A stretch of 58,555 nucleotides of DNA, from contig NZ_RSFW01000035.1 of the NCBI RefSeq assembly GCF_003937825.1, positions 1 through 58,555 on the forward strand. The letters are read 5' to 3'. The number at the start of each line of letters is the position of its first letter. Positions within the stretch are counted from its first letter, which is position 1. This DNA comes from Mesobacillus subterraneus. GTDB lineage: Bacteria > Bacillota > Bacilli > Bacillales > Cytobacillaceae. The position numbers and the translations under genes are program-made. The notes under the pieces are model-generated. The model was not told the DNA's origin and ran no database searches. It saw only the letters and a list, made by a program, of their open reading frames with translations. This document shows positions 17,604 through 27,670 of the stretch, piece by piece.

Positions 17604-17730
17604 GTTCGATATATTGCGGGATGTGGTCGAAATATTGGAAAATCCGCTGATATATTATGAAATGTGGTCGATATAATCAAAAAGTCGATGATATGTTCCG
17701 AAATGTGGTCGATCTATCATCAAAACGCGA
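17604..17730. repeat. Intergenic array B: six GATATATT units in a 21/20 bp alternation
   Basis: Unit anchors lie at 17608, 17629, 17649, 17670, 17690 and 17711, spacing 21, 20, 21, 20, 21. Odd units end GAAATGTG (or GGGATGTG) and even units start GTCGA, so the higher-order period is 41 bp. It fills the gap between uvsE and cshA (both minus strand). Confidence 0.85.
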
Positions 17731-17791
17731 ACTACATCTCCTTATTTCATGCGCATTAAACAGCAAATTCATCAAGTTGGTGCTCCAGGCA

Positions 17792-17830
17792 CAAAAAAAT
17801 CCCCGGTTTCCATTCCGGAACCGGGGATTT
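17792..17830 (-). terminator. Terminator of cshA
   Basis: Stem AATCCCCGGTT/AACCGGGGATT with a 10-nt loop and a run of seven T on the minus strand, directly after the cshA stop. Confidence 0.88.
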
Positions 17831-17840
17831 GTTCATTCTT

Positions 17841-19319
17841 TTAGCGTGGTGATCTTGATTTGAAGCCGCCGCCTTCTCTGCTGCCGCCACCTGTGCGTTT
17901 TGTTCCAGATCTTGGCTTGTAAGGCTTCTTGCTGCGTCCGTCGCCGCCTCTGTTATCGTATCTTCTACGGTCGCCTTGAGGCTTTTTGTCTCTTCTGTTT
18001 GGAAGAGGCTTTTCCTCAGTAAGCTTAACAGGAGTCGTATCAGGCTCTTTAGTCAGCATTTTCAATACGGAAGCAACAACTGTTTGAGCATCATGATTTT
18101 TTAATAGCTCATCTGCAGCCTGGCGGTAGTATTGAAGGTTATTTGACTCGATTGTTTGTGTAATCTTGTCAACAACTGCTCTTTGCTGGCCTTCAAGCGC
18201 TTGGTCCAAGGTTGGAGCAGTCATTTTTTCCATGCGGCGTTTAGTCGTTTTTTCCACGACATGAAGGTATGAAGTCTCTCTATGCGTGACAAACGTGATT
18301 GCCATACCCTCTTTACCTGCACGGCCCGTACGTCCAATACGGTGTACATAGCTTTCAGGATCCTGCGGGATGTCGAAGTTGTAAACGTGCGTTACACCAG
18401 AAATATCAAGTCCACGAGCTGCCACGTCTGTCGCAACAAGCACGTCGATTGAACCTTCCTTGAACTTTCTAAGAACAGACATACGCTTCGCCTGTGTAAG
18501 GTCTCCGTGAATTCCTTCTGCAGTGTATCCGCGCAGGTTCAATGCTTCAGCAAGCTCATCAACACGGCGCTTCGTGCGGCCGAAGATGATCGCTAGCTCA
18601 GGAGACTGGATGTCAAGAAGACGAGTCAACACATCGAACTTGTTCTTCTCCTGTACTTCAACATAGTATTGCTCGATCAAAGGAACTGTCATTTCCTTCG
18701 CTTTTACACGAACAACTTCCGGATCCTTCATGAAGCGCTCAGCGATCTTGCGGATTGGTCCTGGCATTGTTGCCGAGAACAGTAGTGTCTGGCGTTCGCT
18801 AGGGATTTTCGCAAGGATTGATTCGATATCTTCAATGAAGCCCATGTTCAGCATTTCATCTGCTTCGTCAAGGATTACTGTTTCGACATTATCAAGACGG
18901 ATTGTCTTTCTGTTAATGTGGTCAAGAAGTCGTCCTGGCGTTCCGACGATGATGTGAGGCCCTTTTTTCAATGCACGGATCTGGCGGTTGATATCCTGGC
19001 CACCGTAGATTGCAAGTACGCCGACTCTCTTGCCAGCACCGATTTTGTATAATTCCTCGGAAACCTGGATTGCCAATTCACGAGTTGGCGCGATGATGAT
19101 TCCCTGGATGTTATGATTTTCTTTCTTGATTTTTTCCACTAGAGGAATACCGAAAGCAGCAGTCTTACCAGTACCTGTCTGCGCCTGGCCAATCACGTCT
19201 TTATTCTGAAGGCTGATTGGAATCGTCTCTGCCTGAATCGGAGTTGCTTCCTCAAAACCCATATTCTTTACAGCTTTTAATGTTGCGGGGCTAATGCCCA
19301 TGTCTTGGAACATTGTCAA
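17841..19319 (-). CDS. cshA: DEAD-box RNA helicase CshA
   Basis: A 492-residue helicase with Q motif, [12 protein letters not shown] (motif I), PTRELA, DEAD, SAT and [13 protein letters not shown] (motif VI). The C-terminal tail is rich in Arg, Gly and Lys and probably binds RNA. It unwinds structured RNA and in Bacillus is associated with the RNA degradosome and ribosome assembly. The start is TTG at 19319, about 11 nt after GGAG, giving a protein starting with MTMFQDMG. The 335-bp upstream gap holds a GCATCGG/CCGATGC hairpin (19358-19378) in the leader and nothing else that I could identify. Confidence 0.95.
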   Translation of the reverse strand: MTMFQDMGISPATLKAVKNMGFEEATPIQAETIPISLQNKDVIGQAQTGTGKTAAFGIPLVEKIKKENHNIQGIIIAPTRELAIQVSEELYKIGAGKRVGVLAIYGGQDINRQIRALKKGPHIIVGTPGRLLDHINRKTIRLDNVETVILDEADEMLNMGFIEDIESILAKIPSERQTLLFSATMPGPIRKIAERFMKDPEVVRVKAKEMTVPLIEQYYVEVQEKNKFDVLTRLLDIQSPELAIIFGRTKRRVDELAEALNLRGYTAEGIHGDLTQAKRMSVLRKFKEGSIDVLVATDVAARGLDISGVTHVYNFDIPQDPESYVHRIGRTGRAGKEGMAITFVTHRETSYLHVVEKTTKRRMEKMTAPTLDQALEGQQRAVVDKITQTIESNNLQYYRQAADELLKNHDAQTVVASVLKMLTKEPDTTPVKLTEEKPLPNRRDKKPQGDRRRYDNRGGDGRSKKPYKPRSGTKRTGGGSREGGGFKSRSPR

Positions 19320-19654
19320 CTTTGCTCATTCTCCTTTATGTTCACATTTATTATCCCGCATCGGCTTCTCACCGATGCTTCGTTTATTTTAAGTGGCTGT
19401 TTAAGGATCCAAACCATTTCTGATTCTGGTCAATTTTATCGTACCTATGCGGCAAAATAGGTGTTTGCACCTTGTGTTTTAAGCAGGGCTGAATCAGCAT
19501 CGCGTTCCCATGCTGAAGCACAGAACCTGAAATATTAGCAAAAAAAGACATTCTCCAGCACGGGAGTATGTCCGCTTAAAGGATTTTCTCAGTTAGACAC
19601 TCAATATTCATCATACCATCTTTAGGAAAGAAAAGCAATTTTTGAGCCAAATGA

Positions 19655-20365
19655 TTAGCTGCTGATCCTTTCCCTTGGCTTGGAGGTCAAAAAGTCATAC
19701 ACCTCGTCAAAAAGATGCTCTTTTTCATCGCAATGACAGATCAGATGTTTGGAGTTCTTATAAAAAATCAGCCGTTTTTCTGCAGCGCCTATATTCTCAT
19801 ATAAATAACGGGCGCTCTTTGGAGGGACGATGCCGTCGCTTTCTCCCTGGGCAATCAACGTAGGGACTTTCACATCGTTGAGAATAGGCTTGATCTTGGT
19901 GACAAGCCTGCGAAACTGCAAGGTAGCGGTCATGGGTGTTTCCTTGAACTTGCGGGTATAACGCCTGAACATTTCATTTTCCTTCAACTTTCCTTTTACG
20001 GTATCCCTCATCATTTCCTTGATGTCGTTTACCAGCTGCTTTGGATTGACATAGTAGGCCGCAGCGCTGAGCAGGACGAGCTTCTGTACAGGATACTTTG
20101 AGGCAAGAAAACTGGCGATCAAACCGCCCATCGAAAAACCGACGACGTAGACGGTGTCGCATTCTTTCAGAAGCGCCTTCAGTTGATTTTCGGCATGGTC
20201 AATCCACTCATTATGCTTGATCCCCTTCAAACGGAGTTCATCGCCATGGCCTGGCAGGGTGGGAACGACAATTTTCCAATCGGTTCTTTCTTTTAGCGAC
20301 TGGGCAAGTGGCTCCACTTCATATGGGGACCCGGTAAATCCATGAATTAAAAGACAACCTATCAT
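19655..20365 (-). CDS. Alpha/beta-fold carboxylesterase or monoacylglycerol lipase
   Basis: A 236-residue hydrolase. HGFTGSP near residue 8 forms the oxyanion region, GFSMGG contains the nucleophilic serine, GESDGIVPP the aspartate and NSKHLICHCDEKEH the histidine. It resembles the thermostable Est30/YvaK carboxylesterases and monoacylglycerol lipases of Bacilli. It lies between murF and cshA on the same strand but has no obvious link to either. The substrate cannot be deduced. Confidence 0.85.
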   Translation of the reverse strand: MIGCLLIHGFTGSPYEVEPLAQSLKERTDWKIVVPTLPGHGDELRLKGIKHNEWIDHAENQLKALLKECDTVYVVGFSMGGLIASFLASKYPVQKLVLLSAAAYYVNPKQLVNDIKEMMRDTVKGKLKENEMFRRYTRKFKETPMTATLQFRRLVTKIKPILNDVKVPTLIAQGESDGIVPPKSARYLYENIGAAEKRLIFYKNSKHLICHCDEKEHLFDEVYDFLTSKPRERISS

Positions 20366-20456
20366 AACCTATCACCCATTAGTTTTTCTCGTATTTAATC
20401 TTTCCCCATTTTAAATCATTTAACCCACATAATCACATAATACACTTCTTTTAAAC

Positions 20457-20489
20457 ACAAAAAGATGCCCTCTATTTGCAGGACATCTA
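20457..20489 (-). terminator. Probable terminator of murF
   Basis: Minus-strand AGATGTCC/GGGCATCT imperfect stem followed by TTTTTG, immediately after the murF stop. Confidence 0.6.
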
Positions 20490-20502
20490 TTTGTGGGATC
20501 TA

Positions 20503-21882
20503 CTATTCCTGCAAGGCGTTGACGACTTCTTCGAGCGCCATGCCGCGGGATGCTTTTACGAGTACGATGGTTTCGGCGTTAACATGTTTTTTCAGTTCAT
20601 TGCTCAGTTCCTGTTTGTCCTGGTAGGCGAAGACTCGGTCATCACCGAGCACCTCCTTCGCTCCCATTGCGATGGATTCGCTAAGCTTGCCGAAGGTGAA
20701 CACATAATCAATTTTTCCGGCATCCAGGGATGAGCCTACTTTGTAATGATATTCTTCCTCTAGCGGCCCGAGCTCAAGCATGTCGCCCAGCACGAGGATT
20801 TTCCGGCTGTAGCCAGACAGGTTGGCAACGAGGTCGATCGCTGCATTCATCGAGGTTGGACTGGCGTTATAGGCATCATTGATGATTTTCTCACCGTGTG
20901 CTCCTTCTGATAGCTCCATCCTCATATTGGTCAGCTTCAAACCAGCGAAGCCGTCGTTCATTTTATCGAATGGCACGCTGAAGAAGTCCGCTGCCAGCAT
21001 CGCGGCCAGCGCATTTAAAATATTGTGGTTCCCGAGGACCGGGAGTTCAAATACCTGGTCTCCAAGATTGGTCGTGAATTTGTTTCCATTTTCCATCGGC
21101 TCGACGTTGACTGGATACACATCATTGTCATGGCTTACACCAAAGGTCTTCAGCTCGCCGGTTCCTTTGTAGTCCTTCAGCCTTTCCTGAAGAAGCGGCT
21201 CGTCTCCATGGAAAATGATCAGCCCATTATCCTTCAGGCCGCTGATGATTTCGAGCTTCGCATCGGCGATCGCTTCCCTTGAACCAAGGTCAAGCAGGTG
21301 GGATTCCCCGATATTGGTGATGATCACCGCATCCGGGCGGCCCATCTCGGTTAGAAACTCGATTTCTCCTTTGCTACTCATGCCCATTTCGAGGACAGCC
21401 ACTTCGGTATCCTCACGCAAGCGCAAAAGCGTGATTGGCAGGCCCAGGTGGTTATTGAAGTTCCCCTCTGTCTTTTGCACCTTGTATTTTTGCGCCAATA
21501 AGTTCGCTGTCATGTCCTTCGTAGTTGTTTTTCCATTGCTGCCAGTGATCCCGACAACCTTCACATCCAGCGAGTTGCGGTAGCTTCGCGCCAGCTCCTG
21601 AAGGGCCGATGTCGTGTTTTCAACGACGATGACCGGCAAATCCTCCGGCGGGTTCGGGACATCTTTTTGCCAGAGCGCTGCTGAAGCGCCGCCGTTCCTG
21701 ATTACATCTTCAACAAACTTATGCCCGTCCGTCCTTTCGCCTTTAAAAGGGATAAAAAGATTGCCTTGTTCAATTTTACGCGTGTCGATTGAAACACCCT
21801 TGACCAACACGTCAGCAAACTTGCTCACATCATTCAAGCCGCCGGCCATTTGGGCAATTTCTGTTAACGATTTTTGAATCAT
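20503..21882 (-). CDS. murF: UDP-N-acetylmuramoyl-tripeptide--D-alanyl-D-alanine ligase
   Basis: A 459-residue Mur ligase: N-terminal UDP-binding domain, central ATPase with the P-loop GITGSNGKTTTKDM, EMGMSSKGEIEF, NIGESHLLDLGS, and a C-terminal domain. It adds the D-Ala-D-Ala dipeptide to the UDP-MurNAc tripeptide in the cytoplasm. AGGAGG precedes the ATG. It follows ddl, which makes its dipeptide substrate, but a terminator stands between them. Confidence 0.97.
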   Translation of the reverse strand: MIQKSLTEIAQMAGGLNDVSKFADVLVKGVSIDTRKIEQGNLFIPFKGERTDGHKFVEDVIRNGGASAALWQKDVPNPPEDLPVIVVENTTSALQELARSYRNSLDVKVVGITGSNGKTTTKDMTANLLAQKYKVQKTEGNFNNHLGLPITLLRLREDTEVAVLEMGMSSKGEIEFLTEMGRPDAVIITNIGESHLLDLGSREAIADAKLEIISGLKDNGLIIFHGDEPLLQERLKDYKGTGELKTFGVSHDNDVYPVNVEPMENGNKFTTNLGDQVFELPVLGNHNILNALAAMLAADFFSVPFDKMNDGFAGLKLTNMRMELSEGAHGEKIINDAYNASPTSMNAAIDLVANLSGYSRKILVLGDMLELGPLEEEYHYKVGSSLDAGKIDYVFTFGKLSESIAMGAKEVLGDDRVFAYQDKQELSNELKKHVNAETIVLVKASRGMALEEVVNALQE

Positions 21883-21970
21883 ACTGAGATCCTCCTAAAA
21901 ATAACGAGATACATTTGCTCCGAAGCCCATGCCGTCTATGAAAAGATAGCCTGGGCCCTGAGTGATTATC

Positions 21971-21998
21971 AAAAAAGAAGGAGATGTCTCTCCTTCTG
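21971..21998 (-). terminator. Terminator between ddl and murF
   Basis: Minus-strand stem AGAAGGAGA/TCTCCTTCT with a 4-nt loop, followed by six T. It should limit read-through from ddl into murF. Confidence 0.85.
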
Positions 21999-22016
21999 GT
22001 TGGTTTTTACCTGATG

Positions 22017-23099
22017 TTAAAAAGTATATTTAATTTTTTGTTTTTCAGCATGGCGTTCGATTCCGAGGTTCACGAGCTTCTCGATCAGCTGCGGATATTC
22101 GACGCCGGTATGCTTCCAAAGCAGCGGGAACATGCTGAATGGCGTGAAGCCAGGCATCGTGTTGACTTCATTGATCAACAGCTGGCCATCCTTTGTCAGG
22201 AAGAAATCCGCACGGACAAGTCCTGAACAATCAAGCGCCTTAAACGCTTTGACCGCCATTTCTTTGACTTCCTCGTATTGTTCTTCCGTGATTTCTGCCG
22301 GGATGATCATCGCCGTATCGCCGTCTTCGTACTTCGCCTTGTAATCATAGAAATCCTTCTTCGGGACGATTTCACCGACTACAGAACATTCCGGCTCATT
22401 GTTGCCAAGTACACCGATTTCAATTTCACGCGCCACGACGCCCTGTTCGATGATGATTTTACGGTCAAATTGGAACGCTTCCTTGAAGGCCTCTTCCAGT
22501 TCTTGTTTGTTGGAGGCTTTGCTGATCCCGACACTTGATCCAAGGTTTGCAGGCTTTACAAAGCAAGGATAACCAAGCCTTTCTTCAACAAGACCATAGA
22601 TGGTGTCGCTGTCCTTTTCCCACTCACTGCGAAGAGCTGACACGTAATCCACCTGTGGCAGTCCTGCCTGTGCGAAAATATTCTTCATGACGATTTTATC
22701 CATTCCTGCCGCTGACGCAAGAACGCCATTGCCGACGTACGGCAAATTCAAGAGCTCCAGCAAGCCCTGCACCGTTCCGTCTTCTCCGTTCGGACCATGA
22801 AGCAATGGGAAAATAACATCAAGAGTCTTGCTGGATTCCGCACTGCCCGCCTGGAATAATGCTGGTGTGAATGAAGGGGCAGGCAGGTTCGTAGTGTCCG
22901 CGAATTCCAGTGCCTTTACACTCTCAGCTGGCGCGTTCAACTGCTGACCCTTGACCCATTCTCCTTCCTCCGTTATGTATATAGGGTAAATCTCAAAGTT
23001 CTCATAATCCAATGCCTTCGTTACAGCCAGTGCTGTTTGCATCGATACTTTATGTTCAGCCGATTTGCCGCCGTACAGCAGCCCGATTCTTGTCTTCAT
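22017..23099 (-). CDS. ddl: D-alanine--D-alanine ligase
   Basis: A 360-residue ATP-grasp ligase with [14 protein letters not shown] at the N-terminus, [28 protein letters not shown] in the ATP lid and [16 protein letters not shown] at the C-terminal metal site. It joins two D-Ala for peptidoglycan, upstream of murF as in B. subtilis. Alr further along supplies the substrate. Confidence 0.97.
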   Translation of the reverse strand: MKTRIGLLYGGKSAEHKVSMQTALAVTKALDYENFEIYPIYITEEGEWVKGQQLNAPAESVKALEFADTTNLPAPSFTPALFQAGSAESSKTLDVIFPLLHGPNGEDGTVQGLLELLNLPYVGNGVLASAAGMDKIVMKNIFAQAGLPQVDYVSALRSEWEKDSDTIYGLVEERLGYPCFVKPANLGSSVGISKASNKQELEEAFKEAFQFDRKIIIEQGVVAREIEIGVLGNNEPECSVVGEIVPKKDFYDYKAKYEDGDTAMIIPAEITEEQYEEVKEMAVKAFKALDCSGLVRADFFLTKDGQLLINEVNTMPGFTPFSMFPLLWKHTGVEYPQLIEKLVNLGIERHAEKQKIKYTF

Positions 23100-23389
23100 A
23101 AAAATAGACCTCCAATAAAATTCAATCCGCTTTTTATTTTACCACTTTATTTTTTAATTAAGGAATTGTTATCAATTTTTAATATTCATTCTCCAGCTAT
23201 ACTATTTCCTGTTTTGATTGGATGAAACCTTCATAGGGAAGAATAACTAAAAAAAGGGCCATCACTAGGCATTCAACCCAATATACCGCCTATCTTACCA
23301 TATGAATTCAGTGTTCATTCCGTGAATACCAAAACCATTTAACACCAATTGATCATCTATAAAACAAAGGATTTATCAGGGAGGACATC

Positions 23390-24553
23390 ATGAGGAAATT
23401 TGGATTATTGCCAAAGATTATACTGGCCATCGCCCTTGGCATCGTTGCGGGCCTGATTTTTCCGGAAGTAGTGGTCCGCGTATTCGCTACTTTCAATGGA
23501 TTGTTCGGCAACTTCTTAGGATTTGCCATTCCATTCATCATCATCGGCTTCATTGCTCCAGGCATTGCTTCATTAGGAAGGGGCGCCGGGAAACTGCTTG
23601 GCATCACAGCCACGATTGCATACGTCTCTACTGTCGCCGCTGGGTTGTTGGCGTTTTTCGCCGCTTCTGTGCTCTATCCTGTTCTTTTGAAAAAACAAAG
23701 CGTGCAAGAATTCGAGAATCCGGAAGAAGCGTTGCTGTCACCCCTCTTCACAGTGGAAATGCCTCCGCTTATGGGCATTATGACAGCGCTCCTGCTTGCG
23801 TTCACGCTTGGTCTTGGTATGGCCTACATCAAGGGCAATGCGCTTCAGCACGTCCTGATTGATTTCAGGGGAATTATTGAACTGGTCATCGAAAAGATCA
23901 TCATCCCTTTACTGCCGTTCCACATTTTCGGGATTTTCGCGAACATGACCAAAGGCGGCCAGGTATCCGCGATCATGAGCGTATTCATTAAAGTTTTTGT
24001 GATGATCATTGCTCTTCATCTAATCTACCTGCTGATCCAATACAGTGTTGCCGGCACAGCGGCAAAGCGCAATCCTTTTAAAATGCTCAAAGCGATGGCG
24101 CCCGCTTACATGACAGCGCTTGGCACACAGTCATCTGCTTCGACGATTCCCGTCACCTTAAAGCAAGCGAAAATGCTTGGCGCCCGTGAGAAAGTGGCTG
24201 ATTTCTCCGTGCCGCTGCTCGCGACGATCCACTTATCCGGCAGTACGATCACTTTGGTCAGCTGCGGAATGGCGGTCATGCTCCTTCAGGGACAGGAAGT
24301 AGCTTTCGCTGAAATGCTGCCGTTCATCCTGATGCTGGGAATCACGATGATTGCGGCCCCAGGTGTGCCTGGCGGAGCCGTCATGGCCGCACTTGGTTTA
24401 TTGGAAACGATGCTGGGCTTCAGCAGCACCATGCTGTCGCTGATGATCGCCCTTTACCTCGCCCAGGACAGCTTTGGAACGGCCACAAATGTCACCGGTG
24501 ACGGCGCACTCACCGTAATCGCGGACAAACTCAGCGGTAAAGGTGAAATTTAA
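23390..24553 (+). CDS. Dicarboxylate/amino acid:cation symporter (DAACS family)
   Basis: A 387-residue transporter with around eight membrane segments plus the two re-entrant hairpins typical of the GltP/DctA family. The serine-rich hairpin is seen as TQSSASTIPVT and the cation/substrate site as APGVPGGAVMAAL. It should import a dicarboxylate or amino acid with Na+ or H+; the substrate is undetermined. AGGGAGGAC lies just upstream. It is a single-gene unit, divergent from ddl, with its own terminator. Confidence 0.88.
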   Translation: MRKFGLLPKIILAIALGIVAGLIFPEVVVRVFATFNGLFGNFLGFAIPFIIIGFIAPGIASLGRGAGKLLGITATIAYVSTVAAGLLAFFAASVLYPVLLKKQSVQEFENPEEALLSPLFTVEMPPLMGIMTALLLAFTLGLGMAYIKGNALQHVLIDFRGIIELVIEKIIIPLLPFHIFGIFANMTKGGQVSAIMSVFIKVFVMIIALHLIYLLIQYSVAGTAAKRNPFKMLKAMAPAYMTALGTQSSASTIPVTLKQAKMLGAREKVADFSVPLLATIHLSGSTITLVSCGMAVMLLQGQEVAFAEMLPFILMLGITMIAAPGVPGGAVMAALGLLETMLGFSSTMLSLMIALYLAQDSFGTATNVTGDGALTVIADKLSGKGEI

Positions 24554-24589
24554 ATAAACCGGTCTGTGCAGCCCGGTTTATTTAAATTT
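24546..24589 (+). terminator. Terminator of the DAACS symporter gene
   Basis: A 17-bp perfect inverted repeat (AAATTTAAATAAACCGG and its complement) overlaps the stop codon and has a 10-nt loop. Confidence 0.75.
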
Positions 24590-24596
24590 CGATATA

Positions 24597-24624
24597 GTAA
24601 AAACACCCAGGTTACCCTGAGTGC
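24597..24624 (-). terminator. Terminator of the sulP-uspA unit
   Basis: Minus-strand CACTCAGG/CCTGGGTG stem with a GTAA loop, followed by TTTTT, right after the uspA stop. Confidence 0.8.
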
Positions 24625-24627
24625 CAT

Positions 24628-25047
24628 TTATTTTACGATCATCACCGGTGCCTTCACTCGTTTTGCTACTTTATGGCTGACACTGCCCAGTACCATTTCC
24701 TGAAGGCCGTTCAAGCCACGGCTGCCGACTACCACGACATCAAAGTCGTTCTTGTTTGCAAAGCCTACTATTTCCGGTCCTGGTTCTCCGAGCAATTTTT
24801 CTAATGTAAAGTTTACCTTTGCTTCTTCAAGTAAATTTGTTACTGGCTGTAGTCTCATCTTCCTTTTTTCCTCGACTACCGTGCGATCTGCATTGTGAAG
24901 AACATCTTCCTTTGATGTTTGTCCATCGACCACATAAACGACTGTAATTTCACTGTCACCGCTAAGCTTAGCCAACTCAACCGCTTTTTTCGCCGCTCTT
25001 ACTGAGTGGCCGGAACCATCAGCAGCAAGCAAAATTCTTTTGAACAT
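24628..25047 (-). CDS. Universal stress protein (UspA family)
   Basis: A 139-residue UspA domain starting MFKRILLAADGSGHS and ending with the nucleotide-binding signature VVGSRGLNG then MVLGSVSHKVAKRVKAPVMI. This G-2x-G-9x-GS pattern indicates an ATP-binding Usp. The start at 25047 has GGGGGAAG upstream. It follows the SulP transporter by 79 nt. Usp genes next to SulP transporters are common in Bacilli, but the link is functionally unproven. Confidence 0.88.
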   Translation of the reverse strand: MFKRILLAADGSGHSVRAAKKAVELAKLSGDSEITVVYVVDGQTSKEDVLHNADRTVVEEKRKMRLQPVTNLLEEAKVNFTLEKLLGEPGPEIVGFANKNDFDVVVVGSRGLNGLQEMVLGSVSHKVAKRVKAPVMIVK

Positions 25048-25089
25048 ACTCTTCCCCCTGCAACTATTCTTTCTTTTATATATAAAGAA

Positions 25090-25113
25090 AGCACGCTGAC
25101 AAGTCAACGTGCT
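25090..25113 (-). terminator. Hairpin between sulP and uspA (possible attenuator)
   Basis: Imperfect inverted repeat AGCACGTTGAC/GTCAGCGTGCT followed on the minus strand by TTCTTTAT. The T-run is weak, so it may be a partial terminator or an mRNA-stabilising hairpin. Confidence 0.45.
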
Positions 25114-25126
25114 CCTTAGAAATATA

Positions 25127-26599
25127 TTAATGTCCGGAAAGCTTGGCGCCCTCCTGCTTGTGGACAGCCAGCTTGTCGATCAAGTGAGAGCTTGGCTCAT
25201 TCAAGCCATGCAGGCGGACTACAGTTCCGTTCTCCCTCAGTTTGATGACGATTTTATCAATAGCCTTGACAGCTGAGTCGTCCCATACATGGGCATGAGT
25301 CAGGTCAATTACGACTTCTTTCGCTGTTTCCTTCAAATCGAATGATTCAATCAGGTCTGTAACGGACGCGAAGAATACCTGCCCGGTTACAAAGTACGTA
25401 CGGCGTTCAGAAGAAACATCGAGAGTGGATGTTACCTTCACTTTTGAGATTTTCGCGACGAAGAAAATCGCGCTAAGGATAATCCCGGCAAACACACCTT
25501 TAGAGAGATCGTGTGTGAACACTGTTGTTACGGTAGTAACGACCATAACGATTGAATCGGTTACAGGAGTCTTGGCCATTCCTTTGATCGATGACCAGTC
25601 AAATGTACCAATCGAAACCATGATCATGACGCCAACTAGTGCAGCCATCGGAATTTGGACGACGACGTTACCCAGGACGATGATCAGGAACATTAGGAAG
25701 GTACCAGCTACCAGCGCAGACAGTCTGCCTCGGCCGCCAGATTTAACGTTAATGACGGATTGACCGATCATTGCGCAGCCTGCCATGCCGCCGAAAAATC
25801 CGGCAACAATATTCGCGATTCCCTGACCGCGGCTTTCTCTGTTTTTATCACTAGCAGTGTCTGTCATATCATCAACGATTGACGCAGTAAGCAGTGATTC
25901 AAGCAAGCCGACAATCGCTAAAGCAATAGAATACGGAAAAATAATCTTTAATGTCTCAAGGTTAAAAGGAATATCAGGAATCAGGAATGCAGGCAATGTG
26001 GACGTCAGTGTACCCATATCGCCAACTGTCTTGACTCCGCTGCTTGTCATAATTGCAATCAATGTGATCACAATAATCGCAACAAGCGGTGATGGAACAG
26101 CTTTCGTAATGCGCGGGAACAGATAAATGATCGCCAGCGCACCAGCTACCATCGCATACATTACCCATGTTGCACCGACAAATTGTTCAAGCTGTGCCAT
26201 GAAAATCAAAATAGCCAGCGCGTTAACAAAGCCAATCATGACTGAACGCGGAATGAACTTCATGAACCTCGCTAATTTAAACACACCAAACAGGATCTGC
26301 AGGATACCTGTCAAAATCGTAGCAGCCAATAAATATTGCAAACCATGGTCAGCAACAAGCGTCACCATCAACAGCGCCATCGCACCGGTCGCAGCTGAAA
26401 TCATGCCAGGACGGCCGCCTACAAAAGCGATTGTCACAGCAATCGCGAATGATGCGTAAAGTCCTACCATCGGGTCAACACCAGCAATGATCGAAAAAGC
26501 AATCGCTTCAGGAATCAAAGCAAGTGCCACGACGATTCCAGCAAGGATATCTCCTTTCACGTTGCCAAACCATTGTTCTTTAATTGTCATTGTATTCAA
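25127..26599 (-). CDS. SulP family anion transporter
   Basis: About 490 residues. A membrane domain with many hydrophobic helices opens with [20 protein letters not shown], the SulP signature, and includes [14 protein letters not shown]-terminal STAS domain ([20 protein letters not shown]) follows. These carriers move sulfate, bicarbonate or organic anions. I prefer the TTG at 26599, 6 nt after AAGGGG; the ATG at 26590 is also possible. It is followed by uspA. Confidence 0.88.
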   Translation of the reverse strand: MNTMTIKEQWFGNVKGDILAGIVVALALIPEAIAFSIIAGVDPMVGLYASFAIAVTIAFVGGRPGMISAATGAMALLMVTLVADHGLQYLLAATILTGILQILFGVFKLARFMKFIPRSVMIGFVNALAILIFMAQLEQFVGATWVMYAMVAGALAIIYLFPRITKAVPSPLVAIIVITLIAIMTSSGVKTVGDMGTLTSTLPAFLIPDIPFNLETLKIIFPYSIALAIVGLLESLLTASIVDDMTDTASDKNRESRGQGIANIVAGFFGGMAGCAMIGQSVINVKSGGRGRLSALVAGTFLMFLIIVLGNVVVQIPMAALVGVMIMVSIGTFDWSSIKGMAKTPVTDSIVMVVTTVTTVFTHDLSKGVFAGIILSAIFFVAKISKVKVTSTLDVSSERRTYFVTGQVFFASVTDLIESFDLKETAKEVVIDLTHAHVWDDSAVKAIDKIVIKLRENGTVVRLHGLNEPSSHLIDKLAVHKQEGAKLSGH

Positions 26600-26904
26600 A
26601 GAAACACCCCTTAATATATTTTTGTGGCTTCCTACTCTCAAGCAAGCCGGGTCCGATAAAAACAGGATTTATCATAACATATTTACGAAAACAAGCAACT
26701 CCGACTGTAAGCGATGAAATAGATGTTTTTCTTTGAAAATCGACGTTTTCCTCCATTTTTCATATAGATATAGTAAAAACCCTTATAATGTAAAAGACCT
26801 GATTCTACGAATATGTCGCTGCTGATTTTTTCACGGCGGAAGTCACCTTCATCCTCAGTCCCTGAAGTGAAACTCATTGCTCTCGCGTGAATTTAGATTT
26901 GATC

Positions 26905-27051
26905 GATATATTGCTGAATGCAATAGATATATTGGAAAAACGTGGTTAATATATTGGAGGATCCGCTGATATATTCGAAAATGTGGTTGATATATTCAGG
27001 AATGTGGTTGATATATTCAGGAATGTGGTTGATATCTTATTCTTCCTGATG
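26905..27051. repeat. Intergenic array C: seven GATATATT units of about 21 bp
   Basis: Unit anchors lie at 26905, 26926, 26948, 26968, 26989, 27010 and 27031. The best units are two identical copies of GATATATTCAGGAATGTGGTT. Same anchor and length as array B. It lies upstream of sulP and downstream of the glyoxalase gene. Confidence 0.88.
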
Positions 27052-27088
27052 TGCCTTAAGTGGATTATTTACATTTCACACGCTCTAT

Positions 27089-27170
27089 AGGACATTTTAG
27101 AGAATTTCACACTGTTTTGGTTTAGCGAATGCTTTTTTAGGACCTTTTTGAGAATTCCCTCGCTGTTTGG
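27089..27170. repeat. Pair of 32-bp imperfect repeats, 50 bp apart
   Basis: AGGACATTTTAGAGAATTTC at 27089 and AGGACCTTTTTGAGAATTCC at 27139 are followed by CACACTGTTTTGG and CTCGCTGTTTGG. They directly follow array C in the same gap and have no coding potential. Confidence 0.65.
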
Positions 27171-27204
27171 CATTATAGAAACTCTAAAAAAGGCTCTCCT
27201 CAGC

Positions 27205-27241
27205 AAAAAAAAAAGCCCTGCAGTTCAATAGCGCAGGGCTT
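27205..27241 (-). terminator. Terminator of the glyoxalase-fold gene
   Basis: Minus-strand AGCCCTGC/GCAGGGCT stem followed by ten T, right after the stop. Confidence 0.88.
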
Positions 27242-27247
27242 GTTAGT

Positions 27248-27631
27248 TCACCCAATCGGGGTGCATATTTCAATATAATGTCCATCGGGGTCGGCTGCGT
27301 AGGCGACGACCTGGCCCCATGGTTTTTCGGTTGGTTCGAGCAGAATTGGCACGCCGGCTGTCCGGAGTTTTTCGACAGTGCCGTTGACATCTTCTGTCAC
27401 GAAGCCGAGCTCAAATGTCTGGTCATTCCTGACTCCATCGGGAATCGGAAGCTTCGTGATTTCGCGGCCGCTTTCCCTGGTGTTCATCGACAGGATGGTG
27501 TTTCCTGTTTCGTATTCGATATAGGTGCCAAATTCATTGCGGAGCTTCAGGCCAAGCAGCTCTCCGTAAAAGTGTTTCGTTTTTTCCAGGTCTGAAACGT
27601 ATAAAATAACGTAGCCCATCTTCAGTTCCAT
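27248..27631 (-). CDS. VOC/glyoxalase-fold protein
   Basis: A 127-residue vicinal oxygen chelate protein with paired beta-alpha-beta-beta-beta modules: YVSDLEKTKHFYGELLGL at the N-terminus and AYAADPDGHYIEICTP at the C-terminus, including the usual metal-ligand glutamate. Candidates include glyoxalase-like isomerases and resistance proteins. The substrate cannot be told. GAGGTGA precedes the ATG at 27631; ATG 27637 is an alternative. It lies just downstream of the B12 uptake operon on the same strand. Confidence 0.8.
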   Translation of the reverse strand: MELKMGYVILYVSDLEKTKHFYGELLGLKLRNEFGTYIEYETGNTILSMNTRESGREITKLPIPDGVRNDQTFELGFVTEDVNGTVEKLRTAGVPILLEPTEKPWGQVVAYAADPDGHYIEICTPIG

Positions 27632-27670
27632 CTTCATCACCTCGTATATATACCATTCGCGATGAAACAG

